Source: a virus
Virus record (IMG/VR): IMGVR_UViG_3300027850_000169
Location: 27,697 to 91,696 of that record
Strand: one strand, 5' to 3'
Length of the DNA: 64,000 nucleotides
The first letter of the stretch is position 1, and the number at the start of each line of letters is the position of its first letter. Both the position numbers and the translations under genes were made by a program. Below, piece after piece: positions 8,162 to 15,670 of the stretch. A model generated the notes under the pieces. The model ran no database searches. It had not been told where the DNA came from and worked only from the letters and a program-made list of their open reading frames with translations.

Positions 8162-8508
8162 TTGCCAAAAAATCAATTTCTATTAATACGGTTTTATTGA
8201 CATTACTGGCTTTATCGCTGGTCGGTTGTGGCGGCGAGAAAGGTAAAGCGATTCGGCAGAACGAGTATGGAGTAGATTGGCCGTTTACAGTGGAGGAAGG
8301 GAGGCTGTCTTGTGTCTGGTTTTCCGAACGTCGGCAAGTTGTGACGTTCATCGCACCAAACGGAACTGAATATGCGCTGAATGGTATTGCCCGTAGCTCA
8401 GGCTTTTTCCGACCTGTCGAACCAATCCACAAACCTGATCCAAGTAGCCCACGATTGTACAAAAGCTTGAACCCGGTGATTGCGAACGGGTTGAAGCTTT
8501 GTCCTTAA
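8158..8508 (+). CDS. Lipoprotein of DUF2511/YebY-like type
   Basis: 116 residues. A signal peptide with lipobox LSLVGC places the lipidated cysteine at about residue 24. The core WPFTVEEGRLSCVWF ... VTFIAPNGTEYALNG resembles the small DUF2511 family found in actinobacteria and phages. It is probably anchored outside the cytoplasmic membrane. Function unknown; in a phage it could be a superinfection or envelope factor, which is inference. Translation is coupled to the upstream gene. Confidence 0.7.
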   Translation: MIAKKSISINTVLLTLLALSLVGCGGEKGKAIRQNEYGVDWPFTVEEGRLSCVWFSERRQVVTFIAPNGTEYALNGIARSSGFFRPVEPIHKPDPSSPRLYKSLNPVIANGLKLCP

Positions 8509-8517
8509 GGTGTAGAA

Positions 8518-8772
8518 ATGGAAAAAATAAAGACAGACCTAAAAAAGCTGATTCTATCCCATCAAAGCCTCAGTCAACTCCAAAGACAGCGACAAGAGTA
8601 CATTGCCAATCAATTAGTTACAAGGAAACTAGCGGAATGCGGAAAGCTCAGCGACTTTAGTCCTGAGATGAAAGCGAGCGGGGACTTCAGTCCCCTTCAA
8701 TCTTTCTTAAATTTATTCCTCAAACTACGGAAAATTTCATTAATTGTGTTATACTGCAATAGTCAAGGTTAA
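8518..8772 (+). CDS. Possible small protein
   Basis: 84 residues with a plausible ribosome site (AAGGTG) and a helical, Q/K-rich N-terminal half. The second half is less convincing: it spans a perfect GGGGAC-TTCA-GTCCCC hairpin at 8680-8695, and the end overlaps a promoter-like TGTTATACT. The real gene may be a shorter product or the frame may be fortuitous. No family recognised. Confidence 0.35.
   Translation: MEKIKTDLKKLILSHQSLSQLQRQRQEYIANQLVTRKLAECGKLSDFSPEMKASGDFSPLQSFLNLFLKLRKISLIVLYCNSQG
8749..8754 (+). promoter_or_regulatory. Candidate extended -10 promoter
   Basis: TGT-TATACT carries a TG extension and a near-consensus -10. The -35 region is poor. It would start transcription near 8761, into a 500-nt gene-poor stretch that ends at the strong terminator at 9288. 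Confidence 0.35.
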
Positions 8773-9287
8773 ACTCCTTTGCCATCGTGGAAAACAGGGA
8801 CTAAGACACACTTTTAGGCACAAACCGGGGGACAAAGAGCGACGATAACTCTATAAACAGTCAGGGGCTAAACAAAACAGTCCTAAATCCAGTAAACAAA
8901 ATAATTCTTTTTGTTAAGTAGGGTAGGGCATACCCGAACTCTAGGTCAATATCCTAGTACGCTTTTGGAGATAGACCCTCTGGAGTGACTGCGAATCAGG
9001 CTCGTTAATTGGTAGGTTTCTACGGTTAAAAAGTTTGAGTATTGCCGAAAGGACGCAACATTTAAAGGTCAGTCGCTGAATTAAGAATCTCAGTGGTTTT
9101 AACCCTGAGAGTGTCAACGTATTCTGTAAAGGCAAAAACCTAAAAACTGCACTTAGAGAAATTCATCAAACTTGCGGAGAGCGAAGCAAGCTTATCGCAG
9201 TTAAGGTGACGGAAGACTTGGCATTGCATCTCGCCAAGGTTGCGGCAATGCCTGACGAACCTTAGCTTGAACAAACAGGAAATCAAC
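8773..9287 (+). other. Gene-poor stretch with possible RNA or decayed gene
   Basis: No intact gene over about 500 nt. From 8975 to 9265 one plus-strand frame reads as protein-like (ending KLIAVKVTEDLALHLAKVA) but carries an in-frame TGA at 9077-9079 and has no good start, so it may be a decayed gene. The left part contains GC-rich segments that could fold. The stretch lies between a candidate promoter at 8749 and the terminator at 9288, so a noncoding transcript is also possible. Confidence 0.3.
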
Positions 9288-9331
9288 AAAAACCACTCAC
9301 AGTCCCAACCGCTGTGGGTGGTTTTTGTTTT
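9288..9331 (+). terminator. Rho-independent terminator
   Basis: A long stem pairs AAAAACCAC-CACAG with CTGTGGGTGGTTTTT around an 8-nt loop and is followed by a T-rich run. It ends transcription across the gene-poor stretch before the promoter module at 9482. Confidence 0.85.
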
Positions 9332-9481
9332 GCCAGCCTTGTTATAGCAGAATCGAGCGCACCCGCTCGCGCGCGTATTATATGCAGCCAGCGCAAGCGT
9401 TAGCTACCTTGTCGCCACAGCAGCCGAAACGCTTACACCATATACGTTTCAAACACGCCAAAAAATACTTTTCCAAAACAC

Positions 9482-9510
9482 TTGACAAACCTTTGCGGGT
9501 AGCCTATATT
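9482..9510 (+). promoter_or_regulatory. Recurring promoter module, copy 1
   Basis: TTGACA (9482-9487), 17-nt spacer ending GGGTAGCC, TATATT (9505-9510). It is preceded by the conserved AAAATACTTTT block and followed by TTACATAG. At least seven other copies share this design. It leads the gene at 9543. Confidence 0.85.
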
Positions 9511-9542
9511 AGTTTACATAGCCACTAAATCAAAGCAAGCAA

Positions 9543-10214
9543 ATGACTACACTCGCAGCAGCACTCAAAAAAGACCTCAAGCAAAATTTCAAAGATATTA
9601 AATTTTCAGTAACAACAAAGCGCAATGATGTCGGTGTCGCATGGGAGATGACTCTCGGCACAGCCGCAACCAAGCAAGCCGTTAAAGAGATTTGCAAAAA
9701 GCATGAAACGGTTCAATATCACGGCTCTTTGATAGACGATACCGCTTGGTCGTCTGGGACGGGTGTTTACTACCACCCCAGCTACACCCAAGAAATGAAA
9801 GATTCGGCAGTTGCCGGAGTTATTGACTACAACAAGTTCGCTGACGCTACTTGGGACGACAGATATGAACGATTTGTGCAGGCTGACGGCAAGGAACATC
9901 TTCGCGCAACCAAACTATTCTACTACTATGTAGAGAATGGCGTAGCGTCACAATTAATTGACGAATACGGTAACGAACCGTCAGACAAACGCTGGTATTA
10001 TGAAAAACTCAATACACCCGCACCGATTGAATTAGAGCCCGTTTTGCAACCCGAACCCGACTCCGCGCCCGATTGTATAAGCCTGGAAGAATGGGTTGCA
10101 ACAAAAAGTAAACGGAATCAGCTAGAAGAAGAATCGGCACTAAAATCTGAGATTTGGGAGCTTCAGCAACGACTGATAGCACTACAGTTGAAGCGCTCGA
10201 AGACTAACAGATAG
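9543..10214 (+). CDS. Hypothetical protein with LPD29-like N-terminus
   Basis: 223 residues. The opening ALKKDLKQNFKDIKFSVT resembles the large-polyvalent-protein-associated LPD29 domain found in phage and plasmid proteins. A C-terminal coiled coil spans about residues 185-220, joined by a P/E-rich linker. It is the first gene after promoter module copy 1 and is followed directly by a hairpin, so it may be a single-gene unit. Function unknown. Confidence 0.65.
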   Translation: MTTLAAALKKDLKQNFKDIKFSVTTKRNDVGVAWEMTLGTAATKQAVKEICKKHETVQYHGSLIDDTAWSSGTGVYYHPSYTQEMKDSAVAGVIDYNKFADATWDDRYERFVQADGKEHLRATKLFYYYVENGVASQLIDEYGNEPSDKRWYYEKLNTPAPIELEPVLQPEPDSAPDCISLEEWVATKSKRNQLEEESALKSEIWELQQRLIALQLKRSKTNR

Positions 10215-10223
10215 CACACAACT

Positions 10224-10241
10224 GGGAGGAACAATCCTCCC
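10224..10241 (+). other. Intercistronic hairpin GGGAGGA/TCCTCCC
   Basis: A perfect 7-bp stem with a 4-nt loop lies just after the stop codon. Near-identical copy at 10790-10807. No T-tract follows, so it is more likely an RNA stabiliser or processing site than a terminator. Confidence 0.6.
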
Positions 10242-10318
10242 GTTATTTCGCCACAACAGCCGAAACGCTTACACCGCATACGTCTTTGACCACGCCAAAA
10301 AATACTTTTAGAAAACAC

Positions 10319-10347
10319 TTGACAAACCTTTGCGGGTAGCCTATAGT
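10319..10347 (+). promoter_or_regulatory. Recurring promoter module, copy 2
   Basis: TTGACA, 17-nt spacer with GCGGGTAGCC, TATAGT. The flanks, from the CGCCAAAAAATACTTTT block to TTACATAGCCACTAAA, are almost identical to copy 1. It drives the operon starting at 10376. Confidence 0.85.
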
Positions 10348-10375
10348 AGTTTACATAGCCACTAAATTGAAGCAA

Positions 10376-10780
10376 ATGAAAAAACGCAGCCCCGTTGACA
10401 TCGACTTATTCCAGCATGAAAGCTTGATTCATAAGCTCAGTGAAAGTAATAGCGCATTTATCAAGTCCTCGGCTCCTTTCATCACAATCCCCGGTTTCTC
10501 TAGAGGTAACGATAAAATCGAGTTTGCAGTTGGCGACCTAGTGAAAGACGAAAAGCGGTCTTTCTATAAAACACCGATGACGTGGAAAGTTTTGGAAGTT
10601 TTCAGACAAAATGGATTTGTACACTATCAGTGCGAACTGGTGCTGACTCCTGCCGATTTAGCGGGAGGTGTTTGGAAGAAGAATGACCCACGAACCAAAA
10701 CGCGGCATTCTCAAAAAGACCTTGAATTGACAGAAAGAGTGACTCAAGCCAATTTTAACAAGTCTAAACCTCGCGCATAA
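10376..10780 (+). CDS. Hypothetical protein
   Basis: 134 residues from the ATG at 10376; a TTG three codons earlier is less likely. The middle is strand-rich (EFAVGDLVKDEKRSF ... KVLEVFRQNGFVHYQC), and the spacing of a VGD turn and a VLEV strand suggests a small beta-barrel. No family recognised. First gene of the operon under promoter copy 2. Confidence 0.6.
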   Translation: MKKRSPVDIDLFQHESLIHKLSESNSAFIKSSAPFITIPGFSRGNDKIEFAVGDLVKDEKRSFYKTPMTWKVLEVFRQNGFVHYQCELVLTPADLAGGVWKKNDPRTKTRHSQKDLELTERVTQANFNKSKPRA

Positions 10781-10789
10781 CGCACCACA

Positions 10790-10807
10790 GGGAGGATTAC
10801 TCCTCCC
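10790..10807 (+). other. Intercistronic hairpin GGGAGGA/TCCTCCC
   Basis: A perfect 7-bp stem with a TTAC loop, 9 nt after the stop of the preceding gene. The following CGTTATTTCGCCACA is also shared with the 10224 copy. Confidence 0.6.
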
Positions 10808-10820
10808 GTTATTTCGCCAC

Positions 10821-11126
10821 ATGAAAAAACACGAAATCCCTCTCCTTTTTTTTGAAACCAAAAGCGAATCAATCAGCGAAACTTGCAAATGTGAATTTTG
10901 CGGCAAAAAGATTCAATTCTATTTGCACAAGCGCTGGATTAGCGGAGTAAATTCAGACTACCACGTACAAGACGAGAGCGGACCACACCGCAATTGTTAC
11001 AGACCTACGGGATGGTCAAAGCTTGGAGTTAAAGCTATTCCCGACGGTTGGGAATACCGAGACTCAGACAATGATGACGATAGGGCCTGCTTTACTCAAA
11101 AGAAATACACCCAATTTTACAAGTAA
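10821..11126 (+). CDS. Small zinc-ribbon-like protein
   Basis: 101 residues. CEFCGK is one CxxC knuckle, and HRNCYR further on supplies further possible metal ligands. The rest is aromatic and charged with an acidic SDNDDD patch. The pattern suggests a zinc-binding accessory phage protein; no named family. Confidence 0.6.
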   Translation: MKKHEIPLLFFETKSESISETCKCEFCGKKIQFYLHKRWISGVNSDYHVQDESGPHRNCYRPTGWSKLGVKAIPDGWEYRDSDNDDDRACFTQKKYTQFYK

Positions 11127-11136
11127 TACAACCGGG

Positions 11137-11155
11137 TCGCGCATGGTACACGCGA
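11137..11155 (+). other. Intercistronic hairpin TCGCG/CGCGA
   Basis: A 5-bp stem within the shared GGGTCGCGCAT...ACACGCGAAAC element that also occurs at 11419 and 49874, each time between a stop codon and the next start. Confidence 0.5.
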
Positions 11156-11179
11156 AACAGCAACTAACTGAGAAAAACA

Positions 11180-11407
11180 ATGAATAACGCCGAGCTAAAA
11201 ACTCTTATCGAACATTTCAAAGCTTACTGCCTCGAAAAAAGGGAAATTTTGCAATCAGTTCCAAACGAAAAATACCACCACTCAGTCATCTTAGACAAGA
11301 TGATTATGAACGAAGAAAAGAAGTTGAAAGGAGACGAACAGCTTACATACACAAGAAATCAAGCTTACTTTGAGGCGAAAATCCCTCAATATTTCTTGAA
11401 TAAGTAA
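11180..11407 (+). CDS. Small hypothetical protein
   Basis: 75 residues, helical and lysine/glutamate-rich (HFKAYCLEKREILQSV ... LDKMIMNEEKKLKG). No family recognised. It sits between two copies of the same intercistronic hairpin in the promoter-2 operon. Confidence 0.55.
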   Translation: MNNAELKTLIEHFKAYCLEKREILQSVPNEKYHHSVILDKMIMNEEKKLKGDEQLTYTRNQAYFEAKIPQYFLNK

Positions 11408-11418
11408 ATTCACAGGGG

Positions 11419-11437
11419 TCGCGCATCCTACACGCGA
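11419..11437 (+). other. Intercistronic hairpin TCGCG/CGCGA
   Basis: Second copy of the GGGTCGCGCAT...ACACGCGAAAC element, 11 nt after the preceding stop codon. Confidence 0.5.
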
Positions 11438-11469
11438 AACGGCAAACCACTCAACACCAATAGAAAACA

Positions 11470-11802
11470 ATGATTTTCAAAGCAAAAGCAGAAATAGTTA
11501 AAGTGACCGAAGTTGAAGTAGCAGAAGTTGAAGCATCTGAAACAGCGAAGATATATAAACTTGGTCAAACCATGTTCTCGGAAGAATATTTTACACTGCC
11601 GTGTGCAGGTCATTGGCCATTAGTTTTTAAAAATAAAAAGGAATTCTTGAAAGCTACGGAATGCTATAAAGGCATCGGCCACATTCTTCAAGGTCAAGGT
11701 GGAAACTATTGGGCGTGGCCAGCATACTCAATCATCGGAAACTTATTCTCGACTAAGGCTGAGGCAATGAGCTACCTTGATGCTGTAAATTCTAGGCGCT
11801 AA
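11470..11802 (+). CDS. Small hypothetical protein
   Basis: 110 residues. A V/E/A repeat-like opening (VTEVEVAEVEASETA) precedes a compact aromatic domain (GGNYWAWPAYSIIGN). No family recognised. Operon position between two intercistronic hairpins supports it being expressed. Confidence 0.55.
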   Translation: MIFKAKAEIVKVTEVEVAEVEASETAKIYKLGQTMFSEEYFTLPCAGHWPLVFKNKKEFLKATECYKGIGHILQGQGGNYWAWPAYSIIGNLFSTKAEAMSYLDAVNSRR

Positions 11803-11817
11803 CCTTTTTCGCCAATC

Positions 11818-11842
11818 TGCGGTACGGCTGAATAAAACCGCA
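11818..11842 (+). other. Intercistronic hairpin TGCGGT/ACCGCA
   Basis: A 6-bp stem after the stop codon. The element CCAATCTGCGGTACGGCTGA recurs at 12321-12340. Confidence 0.5.
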
Positions 11843-11869
11843 AGAAAACCATATCAAAACCAAAATCAA

Positions 11870-12184
11870 ATGTCTATCTTCACAGATTTTATTGGAATAT
11901 ATTGCCTCATCCGCTCTAAGGATGCAGGTGTCTTTGCTGGCACTTTAATAGAGGTGGAGGGGGGCAATGCGCGAATTCAAAATGCTCGTCGGCTCTGGAA
12001 ATGGAAGGGGGCGTCGTCCCTTTCTGAATTGTCACAGAAAGGAGTGTTACATCCCGAGTCGTGTATGTTTCCTTGTGAAGTCCCAGAGATTCTAGTTTTG
12101 GGAATTATCGAGGTAATTCCCTGCTCTACAAAAGCAATAGATTCGATTGCCTCTGTACCAGAATGGTCGTCACATTGTCCTTAA
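11870..12184 (+). CDS. DUF6948-like phage protein
   Basis: 104 residues. YCLIRSKDAGVFAGTL, NARRLWKWKGASSLSELS, CMFPCEVPEI and CSTKAIDSIASVPEW follow, in order, the conserved blocks I recall for the small phage family DUF6948. The role of that family is unknown. The gene is followed within 50 nt by a tiny Gly/Tyr-rich reading frame. Confidence 0.7.
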   Translation: MSIFTDFIGIYCLIRSKDAGVFAGTLIEVEGGNARIQNARRLWKWKGASSLSELSQKGVLHPESCMFPCEVPEILVLGIIEVIPCSTKAIDSIASVPEWSSHCP

Positions 12185-12233
12185 ATGGTATCAAATCAGA
12201 TTAGGTCAGATTAAGAGGAAAAGGACAAGGACA

Positions 12234-12311
12234 ATGAAAAACGACGGCTACGGCTACGGCTACAGCGACGGCTCCGGCTCCGGCGACGGCGACGGCTCCG
12301 GCTACGGCTAA
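12234..12311 (+). CDS. Tiny Gly/Tyr/Ser/Asp repeat peptide (25 aa)
   Basis: ATG at 12234 has strong ribosome-site-like AAGGACAAGGACA just upstream and opens a 25-codon frame in which glycine alternates with Y, S or D (GYGYGYSDGSGSGDGDGSGYG). It ends in TAA. The strict GGC alternation gives a low-complexity DNA tract, but start, ribosome site and stop argue for translation. I recall similar glycine-rich micro-proteins near DUF6948-like genes. Function unknown. Confidence 0.6.
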   Translation: MKNDGYGYGYSDGSGSGDGDGSGYG

Positions 12312-12326
12312 CACAAAACGCCAATC

Positions 12327-12351
12327 TGCGGTACGGCTGAAAAGAACCGCA
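12327..12351 (+). other. Intercistronic hairpin TGCGGT/ACCGCA
   Basis: Second copy of the element at 11818; it lies between the tiny Gly-rich frame and the DHH-like remnant. Confidence 0.5.
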
Positions 12352-12374
12352 AGAACCATGACAAATAAAACCCC

Positions 12375-12556
12375 ATGAACAAACCAGTTGTAGTTTATCA
12401 CCAAGTCAAGCCTGGTACTGACTGTCCTGACGGCATCTGTGCTGCGTGGGTAGTTTTAAAAGCAATTCAAGAGCAAGGCTGCAACAAATTTGAATTAGTT
12501 GGCGACAGCTATTTGAACGACAAAGACTTTGACATCCTCACCGACCTGAAGGCACG
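12375..12556 (+). pseudogene. DHH-type phosphoesterase remnant, 5' part
   Basis: About 60 residues beginning MNKPVVVYHQVKPGTDCPDGICAAWV. The PDGICAAW block is the DHH-family nucleotide-binding motif. The frame ends abnormally at the boundary with the TnpB element. The C-terminal part of the same protein lies on the other side, at 13822-14097. The middle 150-200 residues expected for such a phosphoesterase are missing, so the gene is disrupted and partly deleted rather than simply split. Confidence 0.75.
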
Positions 12557-13826
12557 GTGATTCCTAAGACTCACAACTTAGGTTTCTGCTTCATAGCACC
12601 AGCCTTAACAGATTTACTCTGTTCAGGTCTTACAGTCGCTCCACAGACTGACACGGCAAGCCCTGCCGCCAAAATATTCTTTGCTGCATTGATATCTCGG
12701 TCATGGTTTGTCCCACACTTAGGACACTCCCACTCTCGAATATTCAAAGGCAGCTTTTCCACAACGTGACCACAATGCCCACACATCTTAGAACTAGGAA
12801 ACCATCGGTCAATCTTGACAAAAGTACGACCATACCAGCCGCACTTGTATTGGAGTTGCCTGACCAGTTCCCCCCAGCTAGCATCACTGATAGCAAGGGC
12901 AAGTTTGTGGTTCTTGACCATATTCTTCACAACCAAATCCTCAACGGCGATGGTTTGGTTTTCACGCACCAGTCGAGTTGTCAGTTTGTGAAGAAAATCC
13001 TTTCTAGAGTCGCTAATTTCTTGGTGAACTCTAGCAACTTTAAGTCTAGCTTTGTGTCGATTGTTGCTACCTTTGACCTTGCGGGACAAACGCTTCTGGG
13101 CTTTCTTGAGCTTGCGACGTTTAGTTTTGAAGCATTTAGGGTTTGCAACTTTCTCGCCATTGCTCAGGGTAATCAAGCTAGTGATACCCAAATCCAAACC
13201 AATCTGATTAGTAGATTCTTGCCATGTTTCAATTTCAGTGTCAACCAACAAAGAAACAGTCCATCTTCCAGAGGGTGCAAGTTTTACTGTAATAGTAGAT
13301 GGCTCAGTATCAGGTGGAATCTCCCGACTCCATCTGATATCCAACGGCTCAATACACTTTGCTAAGTAAACTTGTCCATCTTTCCACTTGAAAGCGGACT
13401 TGGTAAATTCTGCATTGCCACCATTATGCTTTTTCTTGAAGTTAGGGTATTTTGCCCGACCCGCAAAGAAGTTAGTAAAGGCGGATTGCAGATGCCTCAA
13501 GCCCTGCTGTACTGGCACACAGCTAACTTCGTTGAGAAATTGCAAGTCTTCTTGCTTTTTCCACTCGGTCAACATCGCAGAAGTTTCAGTGTATCCGACT
13601 CGCTCTTGCCTTTCATACCAAGCCTCCGTTCTAAGAGCAAGGGCTTTGTTGTAGACTAAACGAGCGCAACCCATCGTTCTTCTCAGCAAGTTTTCTTGCT
13701 CAGGAGTTGGATAGAATCGGTACTTGAATGCTTTCTGTGTCATACTTCACAGTATAGCATCTATTTCGTGAAAGTGTAAACTTTAATATAAAGCCGTCCT
13801 AGAAGGACGGGGTTTCAGACCTATTT
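12557..13826 (-). mobile_element. IS200/IS605-family TnpB-only element
   Basis: The element carries tnpB but no Y1 transposase. On the minus strand the left end is marked by a hairpin with CCGTCC/GGACGG arms (about 13797-13812), close to 13826. The right end follows the tnpB stop with GTGAGTCTTAGGAATC (about 12557-12572). No target duplication is expected for this family. Borders are approximate and set by the broken DHH-like gene. Being TnpB-only, it needs TnpA from elsewhere to move. Confidence 0.75.
12571..13743 (-). CDS. tnpB: TnpB, RNA-guided nuclease of an IS200/IS605 element
   Basis: 390 residues, the usual TnpB length. Helix-turn-helix-like start (KYRFYPTPEQENLL), RuvC-I Asp at 184 (IGLDLG), RuvC-II Glu at 268 (IAVEDL), a CxxC...CxxC zinc ribbon (C321, C324, C340, C343) and RuvC-III Asp at 350 (HDRDINAAKNI). 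All three catalytic acids are present, so it is probably active. Known TnpB proteins cut DNA under the guidance of an omega RNA that overlaps the 3' end of the gene and the right element end, here about 12557-12750 on the minus strand. Confidence 0.95.
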   Translation of the reverse strand: MTQKAFKYRFYPTPEQENLLRRTMGCARLVYNKALALRTEAWYERQERVGYTETSAMLTEWKKQEDLQFLNEVSCVPVQQGLRHLQSAFTNFFAGRAKYPNFKKKHNGGNAEFTKSAFKWKDGQVYLAKCIEPLDIRWSREIPPDTEPSTITVKLAPSGRWTVSLLVDTEIETWQESTNQIGLDLGITSLITLSNGEKVANPKCFKTKRRKLKKAQKRLSRKVKGSNNRHKARLKVARVHQEISDSRKDFLHKLTTRLVRENQTIAVEDLVVKNMVKNHKLALAISDASWGELVRQLQYKCGWYGRTFVKIDRWFPSSKMCGHCGHVVEKLPLNIREWECPKCGTNHDRDINAAKNILAAGLAVSVCGATVRPEQSKSVKAGAMKQKPKL

Positions 13827-14097
13827 TTGTAATGAATGGGATTGTGACTCAAGATACATAGAGATTGCTGGGGTCAAGGTTCCTTATTTCCCCTTGCCGC
13901 CTCACCTGTTTCGCTACTATTCGATGCTCGGAGCGATGGGTGCTACTCGTTATCACGAATACCCATTTGTGGTTGTCGTGACCGATGACCCACAGAAAGT
14001 TTCATTACGTTCGCGTCCTGACGGTGCTGATGTTTCCGAAATCGCGAAAAAGTTAGGAGGCGGTGGACATAAACACGCTGCTGGATTCTCTCTTTAG
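13822..14097 (+). pseudogene. DHH-type phosphoesterase remnant, 3' (DHHA1) part
   Basis: 92 codons ending SEIAKKLGGGGHKHAAGF. The GGGGH motif and AAGF end are the hallmark of DHHA1 domains of oligoribonuclease/nanoRNase-like enzymes. It has no start of its own and continues, after a deletion and the TnpB element, the 5' fragment at 12375. The intact ancestor probably degraded short RNAs or cyclic dinucleotides. Confidence 0.75.
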
Positions 14098-14202
14098 GTT
14101 GAGTTCTTTCTGAAGCTTAAAATGCCCGACATCAACGCGCGAGAAGCATTTCAAACTTCAGGAATTCCCCATCATAGCCGATAATTTATCAACCAAAGTA
14201 CC

Positions 14203-14847
14203 ATGAATTTGTATCAAATAAAGAAACAGTCAGCATGGCAAAAAGATTGCGAAAAAATCGCAACCTGGGCGGATTCGATTGGATTAGCTATTTTAAAAAT
14301 TACAGACCGGGAAATTTCCAATATTATGAAGAAAGATATTTCCGAAATCTATAATCTTTCTTTTCTCCCGAACCTATGGATAATAAAAGGAATTGCCGTA
14401 ATAAACAATCAGACGCACCCTGGGAGCTTACTGCACGATTTAGGACATCTTGCAGTAACTCCTAGTTGGCTGCGTCCGCACCTCAGTGAAAATCTTGACT
14501 GGGAGCAATCTCCTAAACTGGTTGAACTTGTAGAAAGTAAATGTGATGCTACGGCAGGGAAGGGGCTGAAGTTGCAGAACTGGAATGCCTTAATACATGG
14601 AGACGAGCAAGCTGCAATTGCATGGAGTTTTGTGGCGGCACAAGCCGCTGGGGTCGATAACTTCCTACCATTTGAAATAGGGTTTGACAATCCAGATAGT
14701 TCGACAGGTGAAGAATTGCACGATAGTTTATTAATGAGTGCGGCAACTGGTAATTGTTACCATGCTGGAATAGCTTCGTTGTATCACGGTGGAATGCTCA
14801 AAAATAAAGCTGATTTCCCCAGCCTGAGTAAGTGGATACAAGATTAA
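14203..14847 (+). CDS. Hypothetical protein with an HDxGH-like motif
   Basis: 214 residues. PGSLLHDLGHLAVTP carries an H-D-x2-H pattern of metal-binding type, and VESKCDATAGKGL with HGDEQAAIAW and NCYHAGIASLYHGG add conserved-looking acids and histidines. This suggests a metal-dependent hydrolase, but no family is recognised. Codons look ordinary and the upstream gap of ~100 nt has no clear promoter. Confidence 0.6.
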   Translation: MNLYQIKKQSAWQKDCEKIATWADSIGLAILKITDREISNIMKKDISEIYNLSFLPNLWIIKGIAVINNQTHPGSLLHDLGHLAVTPSWLRPHLSENLDWEQSPKLVELVESKCDATAGKGLKLQNWNALIHGDEQAAIAWSFVAAQAAGVDNFLPFEIGFDNPDSSTGEELHDSLLMSAATGNCYHAGIASLYHGGMLKNKADFPSLSKWIQD

Positions 14848-15209
14848 TTGTACTTCAAAAACTCGCTAGCTACAGGTAGTAATTCATCAGTCAAAGCAAA
14901 ACAACTCAACATCTTCGCACTTGAAACTCTACTTTTATCGGTTCTAACATCGTAAACAAATCCACTTGTCGCCTGCGTAAATGCGCTTCTAATGTCAATC
15001 GTTCCCTGTTTCAGCCACTTCAACTTGGTCGGTGAAATAGCTGTGTAAAGCCACCTGTTGCCATCGTCTATTTCATCTACCCAAAGTCCAAGATAGTTTT
15101 GTTCGTCCTGATTTCGACAAGAGAAAAAGACGGGCTGATTATCGTATTGATTGAAAATATCTACATACTCAAGTTTACCAAGTCGAGTATTTTCGGGAAG
15201 GTAACTCAT
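14844..15209 (-). CDS. DUF6575-like protein
   Basis: 121 residues. YDNQPVFFSCRNQDEQNYLGLWVDE ... RWLYTAISPTKLKWLKQGTIDIR resembles the small DUF6575 family I recall from bacterial accessory regions. It ends EFLKYN, like its downstream-numbered neighbour (EILKYN), and both stops lie in the same 18-nt sequence. It overlaps the end of the convergent gene at 14203 by 4 nt. Confidence 0.55.
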   Translation of the reverse strand: MSYLPENTRLGKLEYVDIFNQYDNQPVFFSCRNQDEQNYLGLWVDEIDDGNRWLYTAISPTKLKWLKQGTIDIRSAFTQATSGFVYDVRTDKSRVSSAKMLSCFALTDELLPVASEFLKYN

Positions 15210-15211
15210 AA

Positions 15212-15475
15212 TTAATTGTACTTCAAAATCTCGTCAATAGTCTCTTGTGCCTTAATCACTGCCTCGGATTCAGTAGGATAATCTACAACGGGCAAGTCTC
15301 GTATTCGGCAAAATCCCTTAAAACCCTGTTCAGGATTACAACGATGCCAAACATAGAAATAATGCCCAATAACTACTGGCTCAGTTGAACCCCTAGCAAT
15401 TCTGTCTCGCGCCTCTTCAAAGGTCTTATTCGTTGTTATCTTGAAGCCCCTGTAATCGTGCCAAGTGTTAGTCAT
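15212..15475 (-). CDS. Small hypothetical protein
   Basis: 87 residues, aromatic and charged (WHDYRGFKITTNKTFEEARDRI ... YFYVWHRCNPEQGFKGFC). No family recognised. It lies in a short minus-strand cluster with the 15479 and 14844 genes. The shared 18 nt at its 3' end and that of the next gene suggests a small local duplication. Confidence 0.6.
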   Translation of the reverse strand: MTNTWHDYRGFKITTNKTFEEARDRIARGSTEPVVIGHYFYVWHRCNPEQGFKGFCRIRDLPVVDYPTESEAVIKAQETIDEILKYN

Positions 15476-15478
15476 AAT

Positions 15479-15634
15479 TCAGTCCAAATTATCCACAATT
15501 GCATCAATTATACCCTGCGCCGTATCAAAAGCAATGCCCACATTCGGATACTCCTCTGATTCGTTTTTCAATCGTCGTTTGCGTCCCTTTTCCACGGGTA
15601 ACCAAAGTTGATACAGCCTCGATACTCTTGCCAA
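15479..15634 (-). CDS. Possible small protein with TTG start
   Basis: Frame of 51 residues read from a TTG at 15632-15634 (LARVSRLYQLWLPVEKGRKRR ...), ending in TGA 3 nt before the start of the next gene. The residue make-up is protein-like and the frame is open back to a TGA-TAA pair, with AGAGGAAA about 17 nt upstream of the TTG. The start is uncertain. It would fill the only gap in this cluster. Confidence 0.45.
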   Translation of the reverse strand: MARVSRLYQLWLPVEKGRKRRLKNESEEYPNVGIAFDTAQGIIDAIVDNLD

Positions 15635-15670
15635 AGATTGCTCAAGCTTGTTTCCTCTTATTCGAGGTTA

